Shown piece after piece: positions 1-6,406 of a stretch of 17,858 nt of DNA. Numbering within the stretch: position 1 is the stretch's first letter; every line of letters starts with the position of its first letter. Location: assembly GCA_964472275.1 (NCBI GenBank), contig CAYYJN010000044.1, positions 1 to 17,858 of the forward strand. Direction: 5' to 3'. This stretch comes from JAFDVN01 sp964472275 (GTDB taxonomy: Bacteria; Acidobacteriota; Holophagae; Holophagales; Holophagaceae). A program made the position numbers and the translations under genes. The notes under the pieces are model-generated. The model did not search any database and was not told the DNA's origin. It worked only from the letters and a program-made list of their open reading frames with translations.

Positions 1-18
1 GGGCGCCCGAGGGCGCCT
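1..18 (-). terminator. Hairpin downstream of tRNA-Pro, terminator candidate
   Basis: GGCGCC at 2-7 and GGCGCC at 12-17 enclose a 4-nt loop and form a perfect GC stem just past the 3' end of the minus-strand tRNA. The position suits an intrinsic terminator. Any following T-tract would lie outside the window, so the call rests on the stem and its position alone. Confidence 0.4.
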
Positions 19-25
19 CAATCAT

Positions 26-103
<78 letters not shown>

Positions 104-116
104 CGAAGGTTCAAGT

Positions 117-521
117 CTACGGGAAGGAGGGCGGACCGTCCAGGGAGGCTTTCCGCTTCCGCCACGCCAGCATCAATTCCCGCAAGGGATCTCCGGGCGC
201 CGCGGCCGCCGCCTCCGGTTCGGGCGGGTCGCAAGGGACGACCTCGATGGCGGAGAAATGGAGCTTGAAGGACCGCGACAAGCGCTCTTGGACCGTGGGC
301 CAGGCCGCTTCTGCGGCGAGGCGCAGGCTCGGGATGGCGGCCATCTCCCAGCAGCCCACCACGAGTCGTCCGCGATGGAAGCGGACGAGCCGCGTCCGCC
401 GTGCCAGCAACGGCCCGACGGCGAAGGACCAGGCCTCGCGCAAACGCGCTTCCGCCAAGCGCGCCGCATCGGGCGCGAGGGCGCCACGCAGGCCCGAGGC
501 CATCGGGCGCAGGCCCTTCAC
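117..521 (-). CDS. DUF721/DciA-like protein
   Basis: This is a 134-aa protein if it starts at the GTG at 521, which overlaps the upstream CoA-transferase stop as GTGA and has GAGG 8 nt ahead. An ATG at 503 would give 128 aa. The central pattern, LREAWSFAVGPLLARRT near residues 27-43 then RGRLVVGCWEM near 50-60, resembles the DUF721 family, whose known member DciA helps load the replicative helicase DnaB. The C-terminal part is Ala/Pro-rich, then basic. The match is by pattern only and the family is poorly conserved, so a DciA role is inference. It follows the CoA-transferase by translational overlap and precedes tRNA-Pro by 14 nt. The coordinates of the stop are firm; the start is a choice between two candidates. 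Confidence 0.6.
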   Translation of the reverse strand: MKGLRPMASGLRGALAPDAARLAEARLREAWSFAVGPLLARRTRLVRFHRGRLVVGCWEMAAIPSLRLAAEAAWPTVQERLSRSFKLHFSAIEVVPCDPPEPEAAAAAPGDPLRELMLAWRKRKASLDGPPSFP

Positions 522-1651
522 TTCTTCCACCTCGGCGGCGGGGTCTTGGCGCAGGCGCGTTCGCCGTTGAGGAGCACGGGGCTGGCGAGGGTGGGCACCA
601 TGCCGCCAGTCTCGGGGTCCAGCAGCGGTTGGATGAGGTGGTGGAGGTCGCCAGCTTTTCGGAAGAGCACTTCGTCCACGGTGCGGACGCGGCTGGCGGG
701 GATGGCGTTGTGATCGCAGAAGTCCACCACGGCGTCCACGCGGCGCGGCGCGAGCTTGTCCTTGAGGAGCGCGACGAGCCGCTCGCGATCCTCCACCCGG
801 CCGCGGTTGCGCCGCCAGTCGGGGTTCTCTTCCAGCGGCAGCCCGAGCCAGAGCGCGAGGATCTCGAACTGCTTGTCGCCGCCGACGCCGATGGCCACTT
901 CGCCATCCGCGCACGGGAAGGTCTGGTACGGCACGATCTGCGGGTGGGCGTTGCCGTAGCGCTCCGGCGCGCGGCCCGTCATCAGCGTGCCGCTGCCCAC
1001 ATTGACGAGCCCGGCGAGCGCCGCTTCCATGAGCGGCACCTGCACATGCAGCGCCTCGCCCGTGCGCTCGCGGTGGAGCAGGGCGGCCTGGACGCCGTTG
1101 GCGCAGTAGAGCGCGGCGAGCACATCCACCAGCGCCACGCCGATCTTCATGGGGCGGCCATCGGCCTCGCCGGTGATGCTCATCCAGCCGCTTTCGGCCT
1201 GCATGATGAAGTCGTAGCCCGCGCGGCGCGAAGCGGCGACATCCGGCGCGAAGCCGCGGATGGAGGCGAGGATGAGCTTGGGGTTCGCCTTGTGGAGCTT
1301 GGCCCAGGTGAGGCCGAGGCGTTCCGCGGAATCCGGGAGGAAGTTCTCCACGAGCACATCCGCGTCCTTCATCAACTCCGCGAGGCGCGCGCGGCCCTCG
1401 ATCGAATGCAGATCCAGCACCGTGGACGCCTTGCCCCGGTTCGCGCAGCGGAAGTAGGCGCTTTCCCCGCCGAAGGGATGGGCCGCGTCGCCTTCTTCGA
1501 AGGGCGGTCCCCAGCCCCGGGTGGGATCGCCTTCGGGCGGCTCCACCTTGAGCACTTCCGCGCCCAGATCCGCGAGGAGTTGCGTCGCGAAAGGCCCCGC
1601 CAGGATGCGGGAGAGGTCCAGGACCTTGAATTTCTGGAGAGGCTTGAGCAT
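518..1651 (-). CDS. Class III (CaiB/BaiF family) acyl-CoA transferase
   Basis: The 377-aa protein is near the usual length of about 380-430 residues for family III CoA-transferases, which move CoA between carboxylic acids through an aspartyl-CoA thioester intermediate. The N-terminus carries the family signature LDLSRILAGPFATQLLADLG (11-30), then GAEVLKVEPP and GDPTRGWGPPF. The stretch YDFIMQAESGWMSITG is followed by GVALVDVLAAL, where D176 aligns with the catalytic aspartate of formyl-CoA transferase. A GNAHPQIVPYQTF motif near residue 232 resembles succinyl-CoA:dicarboxylate (SUGCT-like) members. The substrate cannot be read from the sequence and no degradation genes flank it. It is presumably cytoplasmic. 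The gene diverges from tex across 140 bp and overlaps the downstream DUF721-like gene. No strong Shine-Dalgarno is visible before the ATG. Confidence 0.9.
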   Translation of the reverse strand: MLKPLQKFKVLDLSRILAGPFATQLLADLGAEVLKVEPPEGDPTRGWGPPFEEGDAAHPFGGESAYFRCANRGKASTVLDLHSIEGRARLAELMKDADVLVENFLPDSAERLGLTWAKLHKANPKLILASIRGFAPDVAASRRAGYDFIMQAESGWMSITGEADGRPMKIGVALVDVLAALYCANGVQAALLHRERTGEALHVQVPLMEAALAGLVNVGSGTLMTGRAPERYGNAHPQIVPYQTFPCADGEVAIGVGGDKQFEILALWLGLPLEENPDWRRNRGRVEDRERLVALLKDKLAPRRVDAVVDFCDHNAIPASRVRTVDEVLFRKAGDLHHLIQPLLDPETGGMVPTLASPVLLNGERACAKTPPPRWKK

Positions 1652-1791
1652 GGGAGTATCCAGTCTATCGGGCTTTGCTGGCCCGAGGTCCGCAGCCCGA
1701 GGCCCGTGGCCCGAAGCCCGAGGCCCGGCCCCGCAGGGGCCTGAGGTAAGATCATCTTTTCCGCGCCCGGAAGGGCCTTCGAGGTACCGCT
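1652..1791. repeat. Divergent spacer with GCCCGAGG-type repeats
   Basis: This spacer separates the CoA-transferase from tex. Positions 1681-1728 hold imperfect units of the form GCCCGAGGYCCG, with exact copies of GCCCGAGGCCCG at 1695-1706 and 1715-1726. A hairpin GGCCCC-GCA-GGGGCC follows at 1727-1741. The 12-mer recurs in frame inside the tex 3' end at 4100-4111. TAAGAT at 1746-1751 could be a weak -10 box for tex, but no -35 partner is evident. Confidence 0.6.
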
Positions 1792-1794
1792 TTG
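1781..1794 (+). promoter_or_regulatory. Shine-Dalgarno that sets a TTG start for tex
   Basis: GAGGT at 1781-1785 lies 6 nt before TTG at 1792-1794, while the first ATG (1801) is 15 nt away with no better site. The spacing favours TTG as the initiator, adding Met-Asp-Gln ahead of the internal Met. Confidence 0.55.
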
Positions 1795-4224
1795 GATCAG
1801 ATGCTTGACCTGATGAGCCGGGAGTTGAAGCTCCCCCGCGCCGCCGTCGCCGCCACCGCGGCCCTGCTGGGAGAGGGCAACACCGTCCCCTTCATCGCCC
1901 GATACCGCAAGGAGAAGACCGGCAGCCTGGACGAGGTCGCCATCCGCGCCATCGAGGACCGGATGGCCTATTACAAGGACCTGCTGGAGCGCCGCGCCAC
2001 GGTGCTGAAGAGCATCGGCGAGCAGGGCAAGTTGACGCCGGAATTGCAGGCGAAGATCGAGGCCACCTGGGTCAAGACCGAGTTGGAAGACCTCTACCTT
2101 CCCTACAAGCCCAAGAAGAAGACCAAGGCTTCCGTGGCCCGGGAGCGCGGCCTGGAGCCGCTCCTCGAAGAGCTCCTGGCGGATGCCAGCGGCGCCGATC
2201 CCATGATGCTCGCCGCGCCCTTCGTGAAGGATGGCGAGGAAAGCATCTCGACCCCGTCGGAATGCGTGGAGGGCGCGGGCCATATCCTCGCCGAGCGGCT
2301 GGCGGAAGACGCCGATCTGCGCGCGCGCCTGCGCCTGGCTTTCCACGACCACGGCGTGCTCGTGTCGGCGCTGCGCGAAGACAAGAAGGAAGACAAGGGC
2401 GCGCCGCGCTTCAAGCCCTACTGGGCCTTCAGCGAGCCGCTCCGCAAGATCCCCAGCCACCGCTTGCTCGCCCTGCGCCGCGGCGAGAAGGAGGACATCC
2501 TCACGGTGAAGCTCGAAGTGGAGCGCGAGAAGCTCGTCTCCGAAATCGTGGCGCGCATCCCCGTGAACGCGGGAAGCGGCTACCGCAAGCTCATTTCCGC
2601 CGTGGGCGCGGACGCCTTCGACCGGCTCCTCTTTCCGAGCCTGGAAGTCGAGGTGCGCATGGAGGCCAAGCGCAAGGCCGATGGCGAGGCCATCAAGGTC
2701 TTCCAGTCGAACCTGGACCACCTGCTCCTCTCGCCGCCCGCGGGCCAGCGCTGCACGCTGGGCGTGGACCCCGGCATCCGCACGGGCTGCAAGCTGGCGA
2801 TCCTGAACCGCCTGGGCCAGTTCGTGCACACGGATGTCATGTATCCGCTGGAGCCCAAGCGCGATCTGGAAGGCTCCGCGGCGATGCTGGAGCAGCTCTT
2901 CACCAAGTTCCCCATCGAGGCCATCGCCATCGGCAACGGCACCGGCGGGCGCGAGGCGGAGGCCTTCATCCGCGGCTGGCTCAAGGAGACGGGCCGCAAG
3001 GAAGTCATCTGCATCGCCGTGAGCGAAAGCGGCGCGTCGGTCTACAGCGCCTCCGACATCGCGCGGGAGGAATTCCCGGAGCAGGACCTCACCGTGCGCG
3101 GCGCCATCAGCATCGGCCGCCGTTTCCAGGATCCGCTCGCGGAGCTGGTGAAGGTGGATCCCAAATCCATCGGCGTGGGCCAGTACCAGCACGATGTGAA
3201 CCAGACCGCGCTCAAGAAGGGCCTGGACGATGTGGTCGAGTCTTGCGTGAACCGCGTGGGCGTGGACCTGAACACCGCGAGCTACAAACTGCTGTCCTAT
3301 GTGGCCGGCGTGGGCGAGCAGCTCGCCAAGAACATCGTCGCGCACCGCTTCGAGCATGGCGCCTTCAAACGCCGCGACCAGCTCAAGGAAGTCTCCCGCT
3401 TCGGCGAGAAGGCATTCCTGCAGGCGGCGGGCTTCCTCCGCATCCGCGAAGGCGAGGACCCGCTGGACGCTTCCGCCGTCCACCCCGAAAGCTATCCCGT
3501 CGTGCAGCGCATCTGCCAGCTCACGGGCAAGACCGTGCCGGAGCTCATCGGCAACGACGCGGCGCTCGACGCGCTGGATCTGAAGGCGCTGGTGGACGAG
3601 CAGTCCGGCCTAGAGACCGTGAAGGACATCGTCGCGGAGCTGAAGAAGCCCGGCCGCGATCCGCGCTCGGCCTTCGAGGCAGTGCAGTTCGCCGAAGGCG
3701 TCAACAAGCCCGAGGATCTCGCCGTGGGGATGGATCTCACGGGCATCGTCACGAATGTCGCCGCCTTCGGCGCCTTCGTGGACATCGGCGTGCATCAGGA
3801 TGGTCTCGTGCATCTCTCGGAGATCAGCCACCGCTACATCAAGGAAGCCTCCGAAGCCTTGAGTGTCGGCCAGGTCGTGAAGGTCAAAGTGATGGCCGTG
3901 GACCTCGGCTCCAAGCGCATCGGCCTCTCCATCAAGGCCCTGCTCCCCGCGCCCGCCGGTGAGCGCCATGAACACCGCCCCCGCCCCGAGCACCGGCCTC
4001 GCCCCGAACAGCGCGGCCCAAAGCCTCCGCAACGCGAAGCCCGCCCCGATCAGCGTGGTCCCAAGCCTCCGCACAAAGGCCCGAGGCCAGAGGCCCGGGG
4101 CCCGAGGCCCGAACGAAGCCCCAAGCCCGCGGCTGGCGGCGTCTTCGGCCCCAAGGCGGAAGCGCCCAAGCCCGGCGCCTCCCTCGGCGATCTCATGGCC
4201 AAGTTCGGGAAGGGACCGAAATGA
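1792..4224 (+). CDS. tex: Tex-like RNA-binding transcription accessory protein
   Basis: This 810-aa protein has the full Tex layout. A helical N-terminal domain includes LLGEGNTVPFIARYRKEKTG near residue 24. An RNase H-like YqgF domain begins at LGVDPGIRTGCKLA (about 323). A helix-hairpin-helix region spans roughly 490-560 (LLSYVAGVGEQLAKNIVAHR), and an S1 RNA-binding domain runs from about 645 to 717 (GIVTNVAAFGAFVDIGVHQDG). Family members bind nucleic acid and influence transcription or transcript stability in the cytoplasm. The last 90 or so residues are an Arg/Pro/Gly/Lys-rich tail with a degenerate 14-residue repeat. Initiation is probably at TTG. The stop overlaps the next gene's start as ATGA, so the operon continues into a lipoprotein and lepB. 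Confidence 0.95.
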   Translation: MDQMLDLMSRELKLPRAAVAATAALLGEGNTVPFIARYRKEKTGSLDEVAIRAIEDRMAYYKDLLERRATVLKSIGEQGKLTPELQAKIEATWVKTELEDLYLPYKPKKKTKASVARERGLEPLLEELLADASGADPMMLAAPFVKDGEESISTPSECVEGAGHILAERLAEDADLRARLRLAFHDHGVLVSALREDKKEDKGAPRFKPYWAFSEPLRKIPSHRLLALRRGEKEDILTVKLEVEREKLVSEIVARIPVNAGSGYRKLISAVGADAFDRLLFPSLEVEVRMEAKRKADGEAIKVFQSNLDHLLLSPPAGQRCTLGVDPGIRTGCKLAILNRLGQFVHTDVMYPLEPKRDLEGSAAMLEQLFTKFPIEAIAIGNGTGGREAEAFIRGWLKETGRKEVICIAVSESGASVYSASDIAREEFPEQDLTVRGAISIGRRFQDPLAELVKVDPKSIGVGQYQHDVNQTALKKGLDDVVESCVNRVGVDLNTASYKLLSYVAGVGEQLAKNIVAHRFEHGAFKRRDQLKEVSRFGEKAFLQAAGFLRIREGEDPLDASAVHPESYPVVQRICQLTGKTVPELIGNDAALDALDLKALVDEQSGLETVKDIVAELKKPGRDPRSAFEAVQFAEGVNKPEDLAVGMDLTGIVTNVAAFGAFVDIGVHQDGLVHLSEISHRYIKEASEALSVGQVVKVKVMAVDLGSKRIGLSIKALLPAPAGERHEHRPRPEHRPRPEQRGPKPPQREARPDQRGPKPPHKGPRPEARGPRPERSPKPAAGGVFGPKAEAPKPGASLGDLMAKFGKGPK
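4006..4131 (+). repeat. 42-bp degenerate tandem repeat coding the Tex tail
   Basis: Three in-frame units start at 4006, 4048 and 4090 and encode EQRGPKPPQREARP, DQRGPKPPHKGPRP and EARGPRPERSPKP. The third unit contains GCCCGAGGCCCG (4100-4111), the same 12-mer found in the spacer upstream of tex. The result is a basic, proline-rich, probably disordered tail. Confidence 0.7.
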
Positions 4225-4889
4225 AGCGCGCGCTCGTTCCCGTCGCGGCCCTGCTCTTTCTCGCAGGCTGCCAACAGCCGGGCCCCGCCGTGACGCGCCC
4301 TTACGCCGCGCTGGAGGAAGGCCTCACCCTCGTCTACCTCAATCCGTCCTTGCCCGTGGGTCAGCAGGAGGCCGCGCGCCTCCAGGTCCGCGTGGACAAG
4401 GTCATCGCGCGGGAGGACGGCGCGCAGGTGGCCTTCAAGTCCTTCACCATGGGCTTGCATCCGCCGATCCAAGGCCTCTTCGCCGTGAAGGATGGCGGCG
4501 TCGGCGTCGTGAGTCCCGATGGGAAGACGGAGACGCCGCTGCTTCCCGCGGGCTTTCCGGATCGCGTTTCCTCCTGGACTTCCGACGGCACGACCTTCCA
4601 TGTCATCGGCCTCGGAGCCTGGGTGAAGAGCGGCACGGTCCTACCCACGGACCGTTCCAAAGACGGGGTATGGGTGGAGGCCCGTTCCGTTTCAGGGATG
4701 GTCTCCCGCACGCTCTACCTGCCGGGCCTCGGTGAGGTGCAGCGCGACGAGCGAAGCGCGGATGGCCGCTGGCAGACGGTGAACCTGCTCACCCAATACG
4801 GCTTCACGGACACGCCCATCGCGCCCAAGGAAGACAAGGCGGCGCCGCCCGAGCCGAAGAAGCGCAAACGGACCAAGGCCGCGGCCTGA
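4221..4889 (+). CDS. Putative lipoprotein of unknown function
   Basis: The 222-aa product starts with a lipoprotein signal: basic MKR, a hydrophobic stretch VPVAALLFLAG and a lipobox LAGC with the lipidated cysteine at 17. The mature part looks like a soluble beta-rich periplasmic domain. It ends in a Lys/Arg/Ala-rich tail (KKRKRTKAAA) after a Pro/Glu-rich linker. I do not recognise a family. Its ATG overlaps the tex stop (ATGA), and lepB follows 13 nt after its stop, so the three genes are probably cotranscribed. The start is well supported by the overlap and by the signal sequence beginning directly at it. Surface or periplasmic anchoring is inferred from the lipobox. Confidence 0.8.
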   Translation: MKRALVPVAALLFLAGCQQPGPAVTRPYAALEEGLTLVYLNPSLPVGQQEAARLQVRVDKVIAREDGAQVAFKSFTMGLHPPIQGLFAVKDGGVGVVSPDGKTETPLLPAGFPDRVSSWTSDGTTFHVIGLGAWVKSGTVLPTDRSKDGVWVEARSVSGMVSRTLYLPGLGEVQRDERSADGRWQTVNLLTQYGFTDTPIAPKEDKAAPPEPKKRKRTKAAA

Positions 4890-4902
4890 ACCGGAGGACA
4901 GC

Positions 4903-5784
4903 ATGGCCGACGACGCGAAGAACCTTCCTCCCGGCGCCGCCAAGGGCGCGATCCGCGACAATCTCGAAGTGGTCTGCTTCGCGGTGGCGCTGATCCTCTT
5001 CTTCAAGACCTTCGTCGGTCAGCAGTTCTCGATTCCCAGCGGCTCCATGCGCGAGACGCTGATGATCGGCGACCACCTGCTCATCAACAAGTTCATCTTC
5101 GCGCGGCCCCAGTTCGCGTGGGAGCCGGCGCTGTTCCCCATGCGGAAGGTGGAGCGCGGCGACATCATCGTCTTCCGCTACCCCATGGACCGGGACCAGG
5201 ACTATGTGAAGCGCTGCGTGGCGCTGCCGGGCGACACGCTGGAGATGAAGGACAAGCGCCTCTATGTGAACGGCAAGCTCATCACGGGCCCGTGGGAATA
5301 CCACATCGTGAAGCCCAATGTGATCGCCAGCGACCGCGGCGACGGTTCGATGGTGGAGGCGGGCGATCCCATCCCGGGCCCGTGGCCCGTGGGTCGGGAC
5401 GCCGGTCCCGTCACGCAGCCTTCGGGCTTCTGGCGCTTCAAGGATCCGGATGTGCTGGCCATGGATCGCCAGGGCATGACCAGCCTCATCCAGAGCGACT
5501 TCAAGGACAACCTCGGCCCGGTCAAGGTGCCGCCCGGCTTCGTGATGGCCATGGGCGACGACCGGGACAACAGCGAGGACGGCCGCTACTGGGGCTTCGT
5601 GCCCATGGACCACCTGCGCGGCCGCCCCTTCCTCGTGTGGTGGAGCTTCCGCGAAGGCGAGCACGACTACGACAACGGCACCGTGCCCGGCGGCCCCATT
5701 GATGTGGCCCACGGCATCGGCGACGCCGTCTCCCATTTCTTCACGCGCACGCGCTGGGAGCGGACGGGAACGATCCCGCGGTGA
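4903..5784 (+). CDS. lepB: Signal peptidase I
   Basis: This 293-aa membrane serine protease removes signal peptides from exported proteins at the periplasmic face. A single hydrophobic segment lies near residues 22-39. The catalytic serine box is FSIPSGSMRETL with S48, and the general-base lysine is in YVKRCVALPGDTLE with K103. The late family box MGDDRDNSEDGRYWG is present. The long segment between the Lys box and the GDDRDNS box is the variable domain typical of proteobacterial-type LepB. GGAGG at 4893-4897, 5 nt before the ATG, supports this start. It is the last gene of the tex-lipoprotein-lepB run and converges on the LolB-like gene across a large palindrome. Confidence 0.97.
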   Translation: MADDAKNLPPGAAKGAIRDNLEVVCFAVALILFFKTFVGQQFSIPSGSMRETLMIGDHLLINKFIFARPQFAWEPALFPMRKVERGDIIVFRYPMDRDQDYVKRCVALPGDTLEMKDKRLYVNGKLITGPWEYHIVKPNVIASDRGDGSMVEAGDPIPGPWPVGRDAGPVTQPSGFWRFKDPDVLAMDRQGMTSLIQSDFKDNLGPVKVPPGFVMAMGDDRDNSEDGRYWGFVPMDHLRGRPFLVWWSFREGEHDYDNGTVPGGPIDVAHGIGDAVSHFFTRTRWERTGTIPR

Positions 5785-5795
5785 TGGCGGGCTAC

Positions 5796-5930
5796 GGGCT
5801 CCAGGCTACGCGGTGCGGCCCGACAATCCGGTTCATGCAGTCAGCCTACGAATGGGTCGAGTCCCATTCGTAGGCTGAGGACAAGCCTCGGATTGTCGGG
5901 CTCTGCCGCGTAGCCCGCAGCCTGGAGCCC
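5796..5930. terminator. Nested palindrome, bidirectional terminator candidate
   Basis: Four nested pairs of perfect arms can be traced: 5796-5805 with 5921-5930, 5806-5813 with 5906-5913, 5818-5830 with 5889-5901, and 5841-5856 with 5863-5878. The innermost is a 16-bp stem (TCAGCCTACGAATGGG) with loop TCGAGT. It lies between two converging operons. No long T-tract follows on either strand, so termination is inferred from structure and position. The right side also has a 12-bp direct repeat AGCCCGCAGCCT at 5912-5923 and 5926-5937. Confidence 0.65.
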
Positions 5931-5935
5931 GCAGC

Positions 5936-6406
5936 CTACTTCGCGGGTTCCCAGCGCTTGCGGGTGAGATGCACTTCGATGGGCTTCCCGGCGTCGTCCT
6001 GGCCCGTGTAGCTGAGCTTCAACGGGCCGAGGGCGTCGCGCTTGTCCACGGTCAGGCCTTCGCCTTCGCCCAGCGCCAGGGCGCGGGCCAGGGCCTCCAC
6101 GCTTCCGGCTTGAGGCAACAAGGGCAGGGGCAGGTCCGAGAGGGTCGGCACGGTGCGGTTCACCTGCTGCTTGGGCAGCACATATTGGTAGCCGCTCGCG
6201 CTGTCGCCATCCACCAGCGCGAGCCGGTCGCCGTAGCTGAAGATCTCCAGCACGAGCTTGCCGCTGCCCGGCTCCAGGATCAGCGCGAGCGTGCCGCCGC
6301 CATTGCCGTCCGCGCCCTTGAAGCTCCACTTGTATTGGGCCTTCACGGACGCGAAGGGCAGGGAAGGGCTCGGCGCGGGGCTTTGCAGCGCGGGGGGAAA
6401 GATCAT
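5936..6406 (-). CDS. LolB-like protein, no visible lipid anchor
   Basis: This is a 156-aa protein whose ATG overlaps the TPR gene stop as ATGA, with GAGG 7 nt upstream. After a Pro/Ser-rich start it alternates short beta-like segments (GGTLALILEPGSGKLVLEIF near 37-56) and ends LSYTGQDDAGKPIEVHLTRKRWEP, a layout reminiscent of LolB and related half-barrel lipid carriers. The neighbouring TPR protein resembles the one beside lolB in Pseudomonas, which supports the idea. Against it, there is no lipobox cysteine and no clear signal peptide, and the protein is shorter than typical LolB (about 200 aa). The function is a hypothesis; the gene itself is well supported by length, frame and coupling. 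Its TAG stop lies inside a repeat at the edge of the palindrome. Confidence 0.5.
   Translation of the reverse strand: MIFPPALQSPAPSPSLPFASVKAQYKWSFKGADGNGGGTLALILEPGSGKLVLEIFSYGDRLALVDGDSASGYQYVLPKQQVNRTVPTLSDLPLPLLPQAGSVEALARALALGEGEGLTVDKRDALGPLKLSYTGQDDAGKPIEVHLTRKRWEPAK

Noticed and set aside
401..1744. 447-codon plus-strand frame
   Set aside because: It is antisense to the CoA-transferase, has shadow-type Ala/Arg/Glu/His-rich composition and shows no domain.
1740..1775. Sigma-70 promoter for tex
   Set aside because: TAAGAT could be a -10 box, but the -35 position falls in GC repeats with no TTGACA-like sequence, so it is not listed as a feature.
1372..3483. 703-codon minus-strand frame
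   Set aside because: It is antisense to tex and crosses the CoA-transferase in another frame; long shadows are expected at this GC content.
4006..4131. CRISPR-like array
   Set aside because: The repeats are degenerate, contiguous and in frame within tex, with no unique spacers.
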